From Catenuloplanes indicus (lineage in GTDB: Bacteria; Actinomycetota; Actinomycetes; Mycobacteriales; Micromonosporaceae), in the NCBI RefSeq assembly GCF_030813715.1, contig NZ_JAUSUZ010000001.1, positions 5,952,001 to 6,016,000 of the forward strand: a stretch of 64,000 nt of DNA, read 5' to 3'. Below, piece by piece: positions 43,398 through 51,666 of this stretch. The notes beneath the pieces were generated by a model that was given only the letters and a program-made list of their open reading frames with translations, did not search any database and was not told the origin of the DNA. Each line of letters opens with the position of its first letter. Position 1 is the first letter of the stretch. Made by a program: the position numbers and the translations under genes.

Positions 43398-43583
43398 TCA
43401 CGGCGAGGGCGACACCTTGGTGCTGACCTTGGTGAACGTGGCGCTGAGGTTGCTGCCGACCAGCGTCACCCCGCCGATGATCACGACGGCGATGAGGGCG
43501 GCCAGCAGGCCGTACTCGACGGCGCTGGCGCCGCGGTCCGACTTGATGCGCTCGCGGATCATGACTCGCACGTAATTGATCAC
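43398..43583 (-). CDS. flp: Flp/Fap major pilin
   Basis: A 61-residue prepilin: basic leader VINYVRVMIRERIKSDRG, cleavage before ASAVEYG with Glu at mature position 5, a hydrophobic stretch and a short Ser/Thr tail. GTG at 43583 has GAGGGGAG at 6 nt. It is the first gene of the leftward Tad operon; the 197-nt gap to its right should hold the operon promoter and that of the divergent redox operon. Confidence 0.92.
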   Translation of the reverse strand: MINYVRVMIRERIKSDRGASAVEYGLLAALIAVVIIGGVTLVGSNLSATFTKVSTKVSPSP

Positions 43584-43780
43584 TCTTGGCTCCCCTCTGA
43601 GGTGTCGCGGTTCGGCAGTTCCGTCCCGCAGTGTTGCCATCGGCGGCGCACCGGGCGGCAGCAGGCTTTCCGCGTTGCGGGCCGGTCGCAAAAACGGATC
43701 GGGCGGCTGCCGGATGAACCTTCCCGGGCACGCCGTGCGTACCTCGTGATATCCACCGTCGGACCGGCGAAGAGGGAGCT

Positions 43781-44152
43781 ATGGACAACACCGCACCGCG
43801 CCACGTCGACCGCCGAGACCAGGGCCTGCGCCGGCAGCGGCTGGTCACCCAGGCGGCCGCGGTCGGCGCGGCCGTGCTCTCCCTCGCGTTCGGCTGGGTC
43901 TTCGCGCAGGGCAGCGGCGCGGCCGCGAAGGAGAAGAGCCCGGTGGAACCGGCGGCGGTCGAGTCCACCGGCGTGCCCACCGATACGCCGAAGGCCTCCC
44001 CATCGGAGGAGGAGGACGAGCCGGACGTGGCGGTCGCGGAGCCGGACGACGAGGACGGCGAGGACCAGGGCGGCGCCGAGCTCGCACCGCCGCCCGCCGC
44101 GCCCGCACCCGCTCCGCAGCAGGAGAGCGACGCCACCACGGGTGGATCATGA
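43781..44152 (+). CDS. Membrane-anchored acidic protein preceding apbE
   Basis: A 123-residue protein: basic N-terminus, one membrane helix (VTQAAAVGAAVLSLAFGWVFA, about 22-42), then an extracellular Pro/Glu/Asp-rich tail (EEEDEPDVAVAEPDDEDGED). The last residues SDATTGGS resemble the flavinylation motif D-x-x-S/T-G-A-T/S used by ApbE, with Gly in place of Ala. No FMN_bind fold is present. The ATG at 43781 has GAGGGAG upstream. It is the first gene of the redox operon. Confidence 0.75.
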   Translation: MDNTAPRHVDRRDQGLRRQRLVTQAAAVGAAVLSLAFGWVFAQGSGAAAKEKSPVEPAAVESTGVPTDTPKASPSEEEDEPDVAVAEPDDEDGEDQGGAELAPPPAAPAPAPQQESDATTGGS

Positions 44153-44192
44153 GCGGGCGTGCGCCGGGAACGCGGCGTTCCGGGGAGCCGGC

Positions 44193-45140
44193 ATGAGCGG
44201 CCCGCGGGTGGCACCGTCCCGGGTGGCCTTCCCGATCTGGGGCACCACCGCGCTGCTGCTGGTCACGGACGAGGCCGCGCTGCCCGAGGCGGAGCGCCTG
44301 CTGCGCACCGAGCTGGACCGGATCGACGCCGCCTGCAGCCGCTTCCGCGCCGACTCCGAGCTGGTCCGGCTCACCGAGCAGGCCGGCCGGGCCGCCTCGA
44401 TCAGCCCGCTGCTCACCGAGATCCTGCAGGCCGCGCTGCGCGCCGCGTCCGCCACCAACGGCCTGGTCGACCCGACCGTGGGCCAGGCGGTGATCGACCT
44501 CGGGTACGACCGGGACTACGCCGCGCTGCGCGGGCGCGCGCTGCCCGAGGGGGAGCCGCTGCGCCCGGCCCCCGGCTGGTGGCGCGTCCAGCTCGACCCG
44601 GACGCCGGGCGCGTGCTGGTGCCGCGCCGGATCCTGCTCGACGTGGGCGCGACCGGCAAGGCCTTCGCAGCCGACCGGGCCGCCGCGCGGATCGCCACGC
44701 TCGGCTGCGGCGCGCTGGTCTCGCTCGGCGGCGACCTGGCCACGGCCGGGCCGGCGCCGGACGGCGGCTGGCTGATCAGCGTCGGCGACAGCCACCGCGC
44801 ACCGGCCGGTGCCACCGACCCGGTCGTCTCGATCACCGCGGGCGCGCTCGCCACGTCCAGCGTCACCCAGCGCCGGTGGCGGCGCGGCGGCCGGCAGGTG
44901 CACCACATCGTGGACCCGCGCACCGGGGACGTACCGGCGCCGGTCTGGAGGACGGTCTCGGTCGCGGCCGGGAGCTGCGTGGACGCGAACGCGGCCGCCA
45001 CCGCCTCGATCATCCGCGGCCGGGGCGCGCCGCGCTGGCTCGCCAACCGCGGGCTGCCGGCCCGCCTGGTCGCACACGACGGCGCGGTCACCACCTCGGC
45101 CGGCTGGCCCAGCGACCCGGTACCCGCGGAGGTGGCCTGA
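44193..45140 (+). CDS. apbE: FAD:protein FMN transferase
   Basis: A 315-residue ApbE-family protein: LDRIDAACSRFRADSELVRL near the start, NGLVDPTVGQAVIDLGYDRDY, LLDVGATGKAFAADRAA, LVSLGGDLAT, and HHIVDPRTGDVPAP with the metal-binding Asp. It attaches FMN from FAD to Thr/Ser of target proteins, usually outside the membrane. No clear signal peptide is seen in this start; the ATG at 44193 has GGGGAG 7 nt upstream. It is followed by the membrane, NuoF-like and ferredoxin genes. Confidence 0.92.
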   Translation: MSGPRVAPSRVAFPIWGTTALLLVTDEAALPEAERLLRTELDRIDAACSRFRADSELVRLTEQAGRAASISPLLTEILQAALRAASATNGLVDPTVGQAVIDLGYDRDYAALRGRALPEGEPLRPAPGWWRVQLDPDAGRVLVPRRILLDVGATGKAFAADRAAARIATLGCGALVSLGGDLATAGPAPDGGWLISVGDSHRAPAGATDPVVSITAGALATSSVTQRRWRRGGRQVHHIVDPRTGDVPAPVWRTVSVAAGSCVDANAAATASIIRGRGAPRWLANRGLPARLVAHDGAVTTSAGWPSDPVPAEVA

Positions 45141-45142
45141 CC

Positions 45143-45769
45143 ATGTGGTTCGCCGCCCGGTCCAGCGGCATGGTCGCGATCCTGCTGATGACCGCCACCA
45201 TCCTGCTCGGCATCCTCGGGCCGCTGCGCGTCGGCTCGGCGAGCTGGCCCCGGTTCGCGCTGGCCGGACTGCACCGCAACATCTCACTGCTCACGCTGGC
45301 GCTGCTGCTGGTGCACGTGGTGACGGTCGCGGCGGACGACTACGTGCCGATCACGTTCGCGGACGCGGTGATCCCGTTCGGGTCGCGGTACCAGCCGTTC
45401 TGGCTCGGGCTCGGCGCGGTCTCGTTCGACATCCTGCTCGCGCTGATCATCACCAGCCTGCTCCGGCCGCGGATCAACCTGCGGCTGTGGAAGGGCATCC
45501 ACTGGCTGGCGTACCTGAGCTGGCCGATCGCGCTGGCACACGGCATCGGCGCCGGCACCGACGCGTACAGCCCGATCGGTCTGGTCACCGCCGCGGTCAG
45601 CATCGTCTCCGTGCTGGTCGCGGTGCCGATCCGGATCGCCAGGCGGGACCGGCCGCCGATCGACTCCGCGCCACCGAAGCCGGCCCCGGCGACGAAGCCG
45701 GTGGCCGCGGCCCGCCCGGCACCGGAGCCGGTACGCCTGCCGGGGGAGTTCTCCACCCGTACCCGCTGA
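45143..45769 (+). CDS. Ferric-reductase-like transmembrane protein
   Basis: A 208-residue protein with about five or six membrane helices (MVAILLMTATILLGIL, ISLLTLALLLVHVVTVAA, FDILLALIITSLL, WLAYLSWPIALAHGIGAG, VSIVSVLVAVPIRI). His in LHRNISLL, LVHVV, IHWLAY and ALAHGIG are placed to bind two hemes, as in ferric reductase/YedZ-type domains. The Pro-rich C-terminus (about 170-208) is cytosolic. It begins 2 nt after apbE and would carry electrons across the membrane. Confidence 0.87.
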   Translation: MWFAARSSGMVAILLMTATILLGILGPLRVGSASWPRFALAGLHRNISLLTLALLLVHVVTVAADDYVPITFADAVIPFGSRYQPFWLGLGAVSFDILLALIITSLLRPRINLRLWKGIHWLAYLSWPIALAHGIGAGTDAYSPIGLVTAAVSIVSVLVAVPIRIARRDRPPIDSAPPKPAPATKPVAAARPAPEPVRLPGEFSTRTR

Positions 45770-45785
45770 TGATCTGGAGGTTTCG

Positions 45786-47087
45786 GTGACGCTCATGGCG
45801 GAGCGGCCGCAGCAGCGCCGCGACACCCGGCCCGCGCCCCGGCTCCTGCGCGCGGCCGGAACGCTGGAGGAACATCGCGCCACCTACGGCGACCTGCCGC
45901 TGCGCGCGTTCGCGGGGGAGGCCGGGCAGCGCCGGCTGATCGACACGGTACGCCGCGCGGGGCTGCGCGGGCGGGGCGGCGGCGGGTACCCGACCGGGAA
46001 GAAGCTGGCCGCGGTGGCCGAGGCGGGCCGGACGCCGGTGGTGGTCGCGAACGGCTGCGAGTCGGAACCGGCCAGCAGCAAGGACCGCGCGCTGCTCAGC
46101 TACGCGCCGCACCTGGTGCTGGACGGCGCGGTGCTGGCCGCGCACGCGGTCGGCGCGGATCGGGTGGTGCTCTGCGTGGAGCGCGGCGCCGGGCTGGCCG
46201 ACCGGCTGGAGCAGGAGATCGCCCGACGCCGCACCGACCCGGTCCGCTGGGAGGTCGCCCGGCTGCCCCGGCGGTACGTGGCCAGCGAGTCGTCCGCGCT
46301 GATCAAGTACATCAACACCGGCGACGCGCGACCCACGTTCGCGCCGCCGCGCACGGCCGAACGCGGCGTGGCCGGCCGGCCCACGCTGGTCGACAACGTG
46401 GAGACGCTGGCGCACCTGGCGTTGATCGCGCTGCGCGGCGCGGAGTGGTTCCGCGCGGTCGGCACCGACACCGACCCCGGCTCGACGCTGATCACGATCG
46501 GCGGTGCGGTGCACCGGCCCGGCGTCTACGAGATCGCGCCCGGCACCCGGCTCGGCGCGGTGCTGGACCTGGCCGGTGGCCCGACCGAACCGCTCAGCGC
46601 GGCGCTGGTCGGCGGCTACTTCGGCACCTGGGTGACGCTGCCCGGCAACGAGCCGCTGCCGCTGTCGCACGACCCGGCCGGCACGCTCGGCGTGACCATC
46701 GGCGCGGGCGCGATCGTGGCGCTCCCGGCCGGCAGCTGCGGGCTGGTGGAGACCGCGCGGGTGGCCCGCTACCTCGCGGAGGAGTCGGCCGGGCAGTGCG
46801 GGCCGTGCGTCTTCGGGCTGCCGGCGATCGCGGACGACATGGAGGCGGTCGGGTACGGCCGGTGCTCGCCCGCGGTCCGGCAGCGCCTCACCCGGCGGCT
46901 CGCGGTGGTCAACGGCCGCGGCGCGTGCAGTCACCCGGACGGCGCGACCCGGCTGGTGAACAGCGCGCTCTCCGCGTTCGCCGAGGACCTGCAGACGCAC
47001 CTGGGCGGCGCGACCTGCCGGGGCGCGGCCGCGGACCCGCTGCTGCCGCTGCCGGCCGCGCGCGATCGGGACGGATCCTGGAGGTAG
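45786..47087 (+). CDS. NuoF-like flavoprotein (NADH dehydrogenase 51-kDa type)
   Basis: A 433-residue protein: FMN/NADH fold with LRGRGGGGYPTGKKL and VANGCESEPASSKD, an SLBB segment (LITIGGAVHRPGVYEIAPG), and a 4Fe-4S site ESAGQCGPCVFG with a fourth Cys in GRGACSHPDG. It resembles NuoF but stands outside a complex I locus, next to a ferredoxin and a heme membrane protein, so it likely feeds electrons from NAD(P)H or takes them from ferredoxin. GTG 45786 has GGAGG upstream. Confidence 0.88.
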   Translation: MTLMAERPQQRRDTRPAPRLLRAAGTLEEHRATYGDLPLRAFAGEAGQRRLIDTVRRAGLRGRGGGGYPTGKKLAAVAEAGRTPVVVANGCESEPASSKDRALLSYAPHLVLDGAVLAAHAVGADRVVLCVERGAGLADRLEQEIARRRTDPVRWEVARLPRRYVASESSALIKYINTGDARPTFAPPRTAERGVAGRPTLVDNVETLAHLALIALRGAEWFRAVGTDTDPGSTLITIGGAVHRPGVYEIAPGTRLGAVLDLAGGPTEPLSAALVGGYFGTWVTLPGNEPLPLSHDPAGTLGVTIGAGAIVALPAGSCGLVETARVARYLAEESAGQCGPCVFGLPAIADDMEAVGYGRCSPAVRQRLTRRLAVVNGRGACSHPDGATRLVNSALSAFAEDLQTHLGGATCRGAAADPLLPLPAARDRDGSWR

Positions 47088-47089
47088 GC

Positions 47090-47323
47090 ATGGCGAAGAT
47101 CCCGCAGGCCGAGGCCGGGCAGTTCCTGCGCGTCAACCCGATCGCCTGCGTGGCCCGGGGGATGTGCGCGGAACTGCTGCCGGAACAGGTGAAACTGGAC
47201 GAGTGGGGCTACCCGATCCTCAAGGGCGACCCGCTGCCCCCGCAGCTGGTCGCGCACGCCCGCCGTGCGATCGCCGAGTGCCCGACGCTGGCGTTGCGGT
47301 CGGACCCGACCCCACGGGGCTAG
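47090..47323 (+). CDS. 3Fe-4S-type ferredoxin
   Basis: A 77-residue ferredoxin: VNPIACVARGMCAELLPEQV, with Cys spacing C-x5-C, and C-P near the end (AECPTLAL), which gives three cluster ligands as in actinobacterial 3Fe-4S ferredoxins of the form C-x-x-R-G-x-C. It is 2 nt past the NuoF-like gene. Its TAG stop overlaps the TAG stop of the converging TetR gene in a CTAG. Confidence 0.88.
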   Translation: MAKIPQAEAGQFLRVNPIACVARGMCAELLPEQVKLDEWGYPILKGDPLPPQLVAHARRAIAECPTLALRSDPTPRG

Positions 47324-47916
47324 GGTAGGACCGCGGCCACGAGTTTCTTCACGTACCCCTTCGGCAGCGCGGTGCGGACCACCGCGAGGCGCCAGTAGAG
47401 CGGCCCGATGGTCAGGTCGACCAGCAGGTCCGGGTCCGCGTCCGCGGGCAGCTCGCCGCGGGCGATCGCGCGCGTGGTGAGCAGCGCGCCGGCCTCGCGC
47501 TGGTGGGTGCGCAGTGCCGCCTGGAGCGTCTGGGCGATCTCCGGCGTGCGTGCGGCCTCGGCCAGCAGGTCCGGCACGATCTGGTTGGCCAGCGGGTGCC
47601 GCAGCGCACGGGCGGCCAGCCTGAGGAACGTCTCCAGATCGCCGCGCAGCGACCCGGTGTCGGGCAGCGCGGACAGGTCGACCGCGACGGACCCGACCAG
47701 GTCGATCACCATCGCGAGCTTCGAGCCCCAGCGCCGGTAGACCGCCATCTTGCCGACGCCCGCGCGGCGTGCCACCGCCTCGATCGACAGCCGGCCGTAG
47801 CCGGCGGCGGCCAGCTCCGCGAAGACGGCGTCCCGGATCGCGCCCGTCACGTCCGGGCGAAGCACGGCCGCACCCGCGGGTGCGCGCTTCCTGGCCGGTT
47901 CCACACCCGTTTCCAT
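47320..47916 (-). CDS. TetR-family regulator of the ABC exporter
   Basis: A 198-residue TetR protein with HTH at about 25-70 (IRDAVFAELAAAGYGRLSIE, AVARRAGVGKMAVYRRWGSK) and a TetR_C-type ligand domain. It is divergent from the ABC permease gene, with two matching operators between. Start ATG at 47916; the first 20 residues are basic and extend beyond the family core. Confidence 0.9.
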   Translation of the reverse strand: METGVEPARKRAPAGAAVLRPDVTGAIRDAVFAELAAAGYGRLSIEAVARRAGVGKMAVYRRWGSKLAMVIDLVGSVAVDLSALPDTGSLRGDLETFLRLAARALRHPLANQIVPDLLAEAARTPEIAQTLQAALRTHQREAGALLTTRAIARGELPADADPDLLVDLTIGPLYWRLAVVRTALPKGYVKKLVAAVLP

Positions 47917-47935
47917 ACTCGGGAGTGTAACGCTG

Positions 47936-48006
47936 CGACGAGACGGTTGCGTCTCGTCGTGCGCGTCACCTAACCTTCGACGCGACGAGACGGTATCGTC
48001 CTGTCC
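47936..48006. promoter_or_regulatory. Twin TetR operators
   Basis: Site 1 is a perfect inverted repeat CGACGAGACG-GTTG-CGTCTCGTCG (47936-47959). Site 2 repeats the left arm CGACGAGACG exactly at 47983-47992 and has a 7-of-10 match for the right arm at 47997-48006, with the same 4-nt spacer. Both lie in the divergent TetR/ABC promoter region, so repression of both genes is likely. Confidence 0.75.
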
Positions 48007-48021
48007 ATAGAGAGGTCAGGC

Positions 48022-48891
48022 ATGATCGAAGCGCCATCGGCACGGCTCGCCCGGGAGTACGGGCTGAGCGTCAGCGGGCAGCGGCCGGATGTGGCCGAGT
48101 ACGTGCGCCGGCTCTGGTCCCGGCGCGCGTTCATCGTCACGTTCGCGCACGCCAAGGTCACCGCGTCGTACGCGTCCGCCACGCTCGGCTCGTTCTGGAC
48201 CGTGATCACCCCGCTGGTGAACGCGGGCGTGTATTACCTGATCTTCGGCGTGCTGCTCGGCACCGATCACGGCGTCGCGAACTTCATCGCGTACCTCTGC
48301 ACCGGGGTCTTCGTCTTCCACTTCACGCAGCAGGTCGCGATGGCCGGCACGAGATCGATCGCGGACCACGTGAGCCTGGTCCGGGCCATGCACTTCCCGC
48401 GCGCCTCGCTGCCGCTGGCGCTCACCCTGGTGCAGTTGCAGCAGCTGTGCGCCGCGCTGGCCGTGCTCGCCGCGATCGTGCTGGTCACCGGCGAGCGGAT
48501 CACCTGGTCCTGGCTGCTGGTGCTGCCGGTGATCGGGTTGCAGACCGTGTTCAGCGCCGGCCTGGCGATGATCCTGGCCCGGCTCGCCGCGCGCACCACC
48601 GACCTGAAGCAGCTGATGCCGTTCGTGCTGCGCACCTGGCTCTACGGCTCCGGCGTCTTCTACAGCCTGGACGACTTCATCGACGACGCACCCGGCCCGC
48701 TCGCCCTGCTGCTGCACTGGAACCCGATGGTCGCGTTCATCGACCTGGTCCGGTACGCGCTGATCGGCTCGCTGCCCGACGCCCGCATGCCCGACCACCT
48801 GTGGCTCTCCGCCGGTCTGTGGTCGCTGGCGGTCGGCGTCGGCGGCTTCCTGTTCTTCTGGGCGGCGGAGGAGGAGTACGGCCGTGAGTGA
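48022..48891 (+). CDS. ABC-2-type polysaccharide/teichoic acid export permease
   Basis: A 289-residue permease of the TagG/Wzm family: cytoplasmic N-terminus, then six membrane helices (TLGSFWTVITPLVNAGVYYLIFGVLLG, LPLALTLVQLQQLCAALAVLAAIVL, WLLVLPVIGLQTVFSAGLAMIL and others), and the LHWNPMVAFIDLVRY segment typical of this group. It exports a lipid-linked glycan or glycopolymer with the ATPase encoded by the next gene, which it overlaps by 8 nt. ATG at 48022 has AGAGAGG upstream. Confidence 0.9.
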   Translation: MIEAPSARLAREYGLSVSGQRPDVAEYVRRLWSRRAFIVTFAHAKVTASYASATLGSFWTVITPLVNAGVYYLIFGVLLGTDHGVANFIAYLCTGVFVFHFTQQVAMAGTRSIADHVSLVRAMHFPRASLPLALTLVQLQQLCAALAVLAAIVLVTGERITWSWLLVLPVIGLQTVFSAGLAMILARLAARTTDLKQLMPFVLRTWLYGSGVFYSLDDFIDDAPGPLALLLHWNPMVAFIDLVRYALIGSLPDARMPDHLWLSAGLWSLAVGVGGFLFFWAAEEEYGRE

Positions 48892-49642
48892 GCCCACCGT
48901 GATCGTCGAGAACCTGGACGTGGTCTACCAGGTCCGCGGCCGCTCCGGCGGGGGCAGCCCGATCTCCGCGCTCGGCCGCATGGTGCTGCGCCGCGCCCGC
49001 CCGCCCAAGCGCTCGGTGCACGCGGTCAAGAACGTCTCGTTCACCGCGTACGAAGGCCAGGCCATCGGCCTGATCGGCACGAACGGCTCCGGCAAGTCCA
49101 CGCTGCTGCGCACGATCGCCGGTCTCCAGCCCGCGCACCGCGGCCGCGTCCTGACCCGCGGCCAGCCGTCGTTCCTGGGCGTGAACGCCGCACTGATGCG
49201 CGACCTGACCGGCGAGCGCAACGTGGTGCTCGGGTGCCTCGCGATGGGCATGACCCCGGCCGAGACCCGGGCGAAATATCAGGAGATCGTGGACTTCTCC
49301 GGCATCAACGAGAAGGGGGATTTCATCTCGCTGCCGATGCGCACCTACTCCTCCGGCATGGCCGCCCGCCTGCGGTTCGCCATCGCCGCCGCCAAGACCC
49401 ACGACGTCCTGATCATCGACGAGGCGCTGACCACCGGCGACGCCCGCTTCCAGAAACGCTCCGAGGACCGCGTCCGCGAACTCCGCCGGCAGGCCGGGAC
49501 CGTCTTCCTGGTCAGCCACGCGAACAAGTCGATCCGGGACACGTGCGAACGGACGATCTGGCTGGAATCCGGCGAGATCCGCCTGGACGGCCCGACGGAC
49601 GAGGTGGTCGATGCGTACGAGGCCTACACCCGGAAGAAATAG
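48884..49642 (+). CDS. ABC exporter ATPase, TagH/Wzt-like
   Basis: A 252-residue ATPase: an N-terminal patch with Arg-rich ALGRMVLRRARPPKR, Walker A LIGTNGSGKSTLLRTI, the TagH-type segment TRGQPSFLGVNAALMRDLTGERNV, signature YSSGMAARLRFAI, Walker B VLIIDEALTTGD and the H-loop VSHANKSI. No carbohydrate-binding C-terminal domain is present. The GTG at 48884 overlaps the permease gene. The 236 nt after it hold no gene but include the start region of the next one. Confidence 0.92.
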   Translation: MSEPTVIVENLDVVYQVRGRSGGGSPISALGRMVLRRARPPKRSVHAVKNVSFTAYEGQAIGLIGTNGSGKSTLLRTIAGLQPAHRGRVLTRGQPSFLGVNAALMRDLTGERNVVLGCLAMGMTPAETRAKYQEIVDFSGINEKGDFISLPMRTYSSGMAARLRFAIAAAKTHDVLIIDEALTTGDARFQKRSEDRVRELRRQAGTVFLVSHANKSIRDTCERTIWLESGEIRLDGPTDEVVDAYEAYTRKK

Positions 49643-49831
49643 CCGCCTCACGGGCCCGGCTTGGCGACCAGGGCGGCGATCAAAGGCGGCGAGGCGGGCG
49701 GCGGGCACGGTCCGGTCCGGGCGGCACCGTCACCACTCTCCATCCGAGAACTGGCCTCCACCCGAGAACTGAACGTACCTAGGAATCCTTCAGTCGGGTT
49801 ACGACGGTCAGCCGTTTCGCAGGGAACTGTG

Positions 49832-49846
49832 ATCTTCTATGAAGAT
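49832..49846. promoter_or_regulatory. AT-rich inverted repeat upstream of the arylsulfotransferase-like gene
   Basis: ATCTTC-TAT-GAAGAT lies 33 nt before the GTG start, in an AT-rich patch that stands out from the GC-rich surroundings. It is a plausible promoter or operator; I cannot say which. Confidence 0.35.
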
Positions 49847-49878
49847 AGATCTTGTTCTCTGCGGGGAACGCACGCGTC

Positions 49879-51390
49879 GTGAGCATCTCGCGGAGAAACG
49901 TGCTGTTCGGTGTCGGCGGGGCCCTGGTGGCCGGGGCTGCGGGAGGTGGGGCCGGTTACGCGATCGGCCGGGGTCACGAGCCGGAGCCGCCGCCGGATCC
50001 CGGTGCCGCCGCCGAGCCGAAGTACCGGTCCCGCCCCGACCTGCGCACCCTGCCGGACGTGACCATCACGGTGCCGGCCGCCGGGACCGTGGCCGGCTCG
50101 ATCTTCCTCACCCCGGCGTCCGGCGCGGGTCTCTGGGGTCCGCTGGTCGTGGACGAGACCGGCCAGCCGGTGTGGTTCCGGAAGGTGGCGGACCCGGCGA
50201 CCGTGGCGATCGACCTCAAGGCGCAGGTCTACCGCGGGAAACCGGTGCTGACCTGGTGGGAGGGGACGATCGGCGGGACCGGTGGGCAGGGGGTCGGGCA
50301 GGGCGAGTTCGTGATCGCGGACCGGGCGTACCGGGAGATCGCCCGGGTGCGCGCGGCCGGGACCGAGCAGGCGGACCAGCACGACATGGTGATCACTCCG
50401 CGGAACACGGCACTGTTCTGGGTGTACGACCCGATCCCGTACGACCTGAGCGCGCTCGGCGGGCCGGCCGACGGCGTGCTGCACGACGGCGTGATCCAGG
50501 AGGTGGACGTCGCGACCGGCGAGAAGGTCTTCGAGTGGCGGGCGAAGGACCACGTCGGGCTGGACGAGTCGTACGCGCCGCTGCCGCAGGGCGACGCGGC
50601 ACACCTGCCGTACGACTACTTCCACGCGAACTCGGTCGGGCTGGCCGCGGACGGGAACCTGATCGTCTCGGCCCGGCACACCTGGGCCTGCTACAAGATC
50701 GACCGAAGGAGCGGCGAGGTGCTCTGGCGGGTCGGCGGCAAGAAGTCGGATTTCGCGGTGGACGAGCGGACCGCGTTCTCCTGGCAGCACGACTTCCGGC
50801 AGCGGCGGGACGGCTCGTGGGGGCTGTTCGACAACGGCGCCGGGATCACCGAGGAGCGGGATTACTCGCGCGGCCTGGTGTTCACGCTGGACGAGACCGC
50901 GCGGACGGCCACGTTCGTCGCCGAGTACGTGCATCCCGACCGCCTGTCCGCGCCCACCCAGGGCAGTTTCCGGGAACTGGCCGACGGTGGCTCGTTCGTC
51001 GGCTGGGGCCAGATGCCGCACTTCTCCGAGCACCACCCGGACGGCACCGTGCGGCTGGCCGGTCACCTGCCGCCGGACAACCAGTCCTACCGTGCCTACA
51101 AGGCCGAGTGGACCGGCACACCGGCCGACCAGCCCGCGCTCGGGCTGCGCGTCGAGAACGGCGGCGTGGTCGTCTCGGCCAGCTGGAACGGCGCGACCGG
51201 GGTGGCCCGGTGGCGGGCCCGCTGGGGAACGCAGCCGGGCGCGCTGAACGGCGGTGCGGTGGAGGAGCCCCGGTCCGGCTTCGAGACCACACTGCGAATC
51301 CCCGGCACCCCGGAGTACGTGGTCGCGGACGCGCTCGACGCCGGTGGCGCGGTCCTGGGCACGTCCTCGGCGATCCCGGTGCGCGTCTGA
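49879..51390 (+). CDS. Tat-exported arylsulfotransferase-like protein
   Basis: A 503-residue protein of the arylsulfotransferase (Arylsulfotran_2) type. A twin-arginine signal SRRNVLFGVGGALVAGAAGG opens it; then a beta-propeller-like body with QADQHDMVITPRNTALFWVYD, YDYFHANSVGLAADGNLIVS, SARHTWACYKID, and FSWQHDFRQRRDGSW, which hold the family's conserved His. It may move sulfate between phenolic compounds outside the membrane; some members are inactive. GTG at 49879 gives the Tat signal; a weak ribosome site GGGGAA is upstream. Confidence 0.85.
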   Translation: MSISRRNVLFGVGGALVAGAAGGGAGYAIGRGHEPEPPPDPGAAAEPKYRSRPDLRTLPDVTITVPAAGTVAGSIFLTPASGAGLWGPLVVDETGQPVWFRKVADPATVAIDLKAQVYRGKPVLTWWEGTIGGTGGQGVGQGEFVIADRAYREIARVRAAGTEQADQHDMVITPRNTALFWVYDPIPYDLSALGGPADGVLHDGVIQEVDVATGEKVFEWRAKDHVGLDESYAPLPQGDAAHLPYDYFHANSVGLAADGNLIVSARHTWACYKIDRRSGEVLWRVGGKKSDFAVDERTAFSWQHDFRQRRDGSWGLFDNGAGITEERDYSRGLVFTLDETARTATFVAEYVHPDRLSAPTQGSFRELADGGSFVGWGQMPHFSEHHPDGTVRLAGHLPPDNQSYRAYKAEWTGTPADQPALGLRVENGGVVVSASWNGATGVARWRARWGTQPGALNGGAVEEPRSGFETTLRIPGTPEYVVADALDAGGAVLGTSSAIPVRV

Positions 51391-51566
51391 CCGGCGGCGG
51401 CCCGGCGTGGAACCGATGGGCGCGGAGCCGATGGCCGGCGGGCGCGCTGCCCGAAGGACAGAAACCTGCACAGCGGATATTCCCGCTTCCGGCGTGGTCG
51501 CTGTCCGCATGCTCCCGTGGGCACCGGCTTGCTGCCGGGCCATCGTGTGGCCGGCCACCGGCCGTC

Positions 51567-51651
51567 GGGCAGCGGGTGGCCGGTGAACTGCCGCCGGGCA
51601 GAGCCGGTGGCCGGTGGCCTGCCGCCGGTGCAGCGGATGGCCGACCGCCGC
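51567..51651. repeat. Imperfect tandem repeats, about 29-31 bp, three copies
   Basis: Units start near 51567, 51596 and 51627 and share GGGCAG...GGTGGCCGGTG...CTGCCGCC. They lie in the 276-nt gap between the arylsulfotransferase-like gene and the next converging gene, which otherwise shows no gene. Confidence 0.6.
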
Positions 51652-51666
51652 GGTTGCGCCGGGTGG

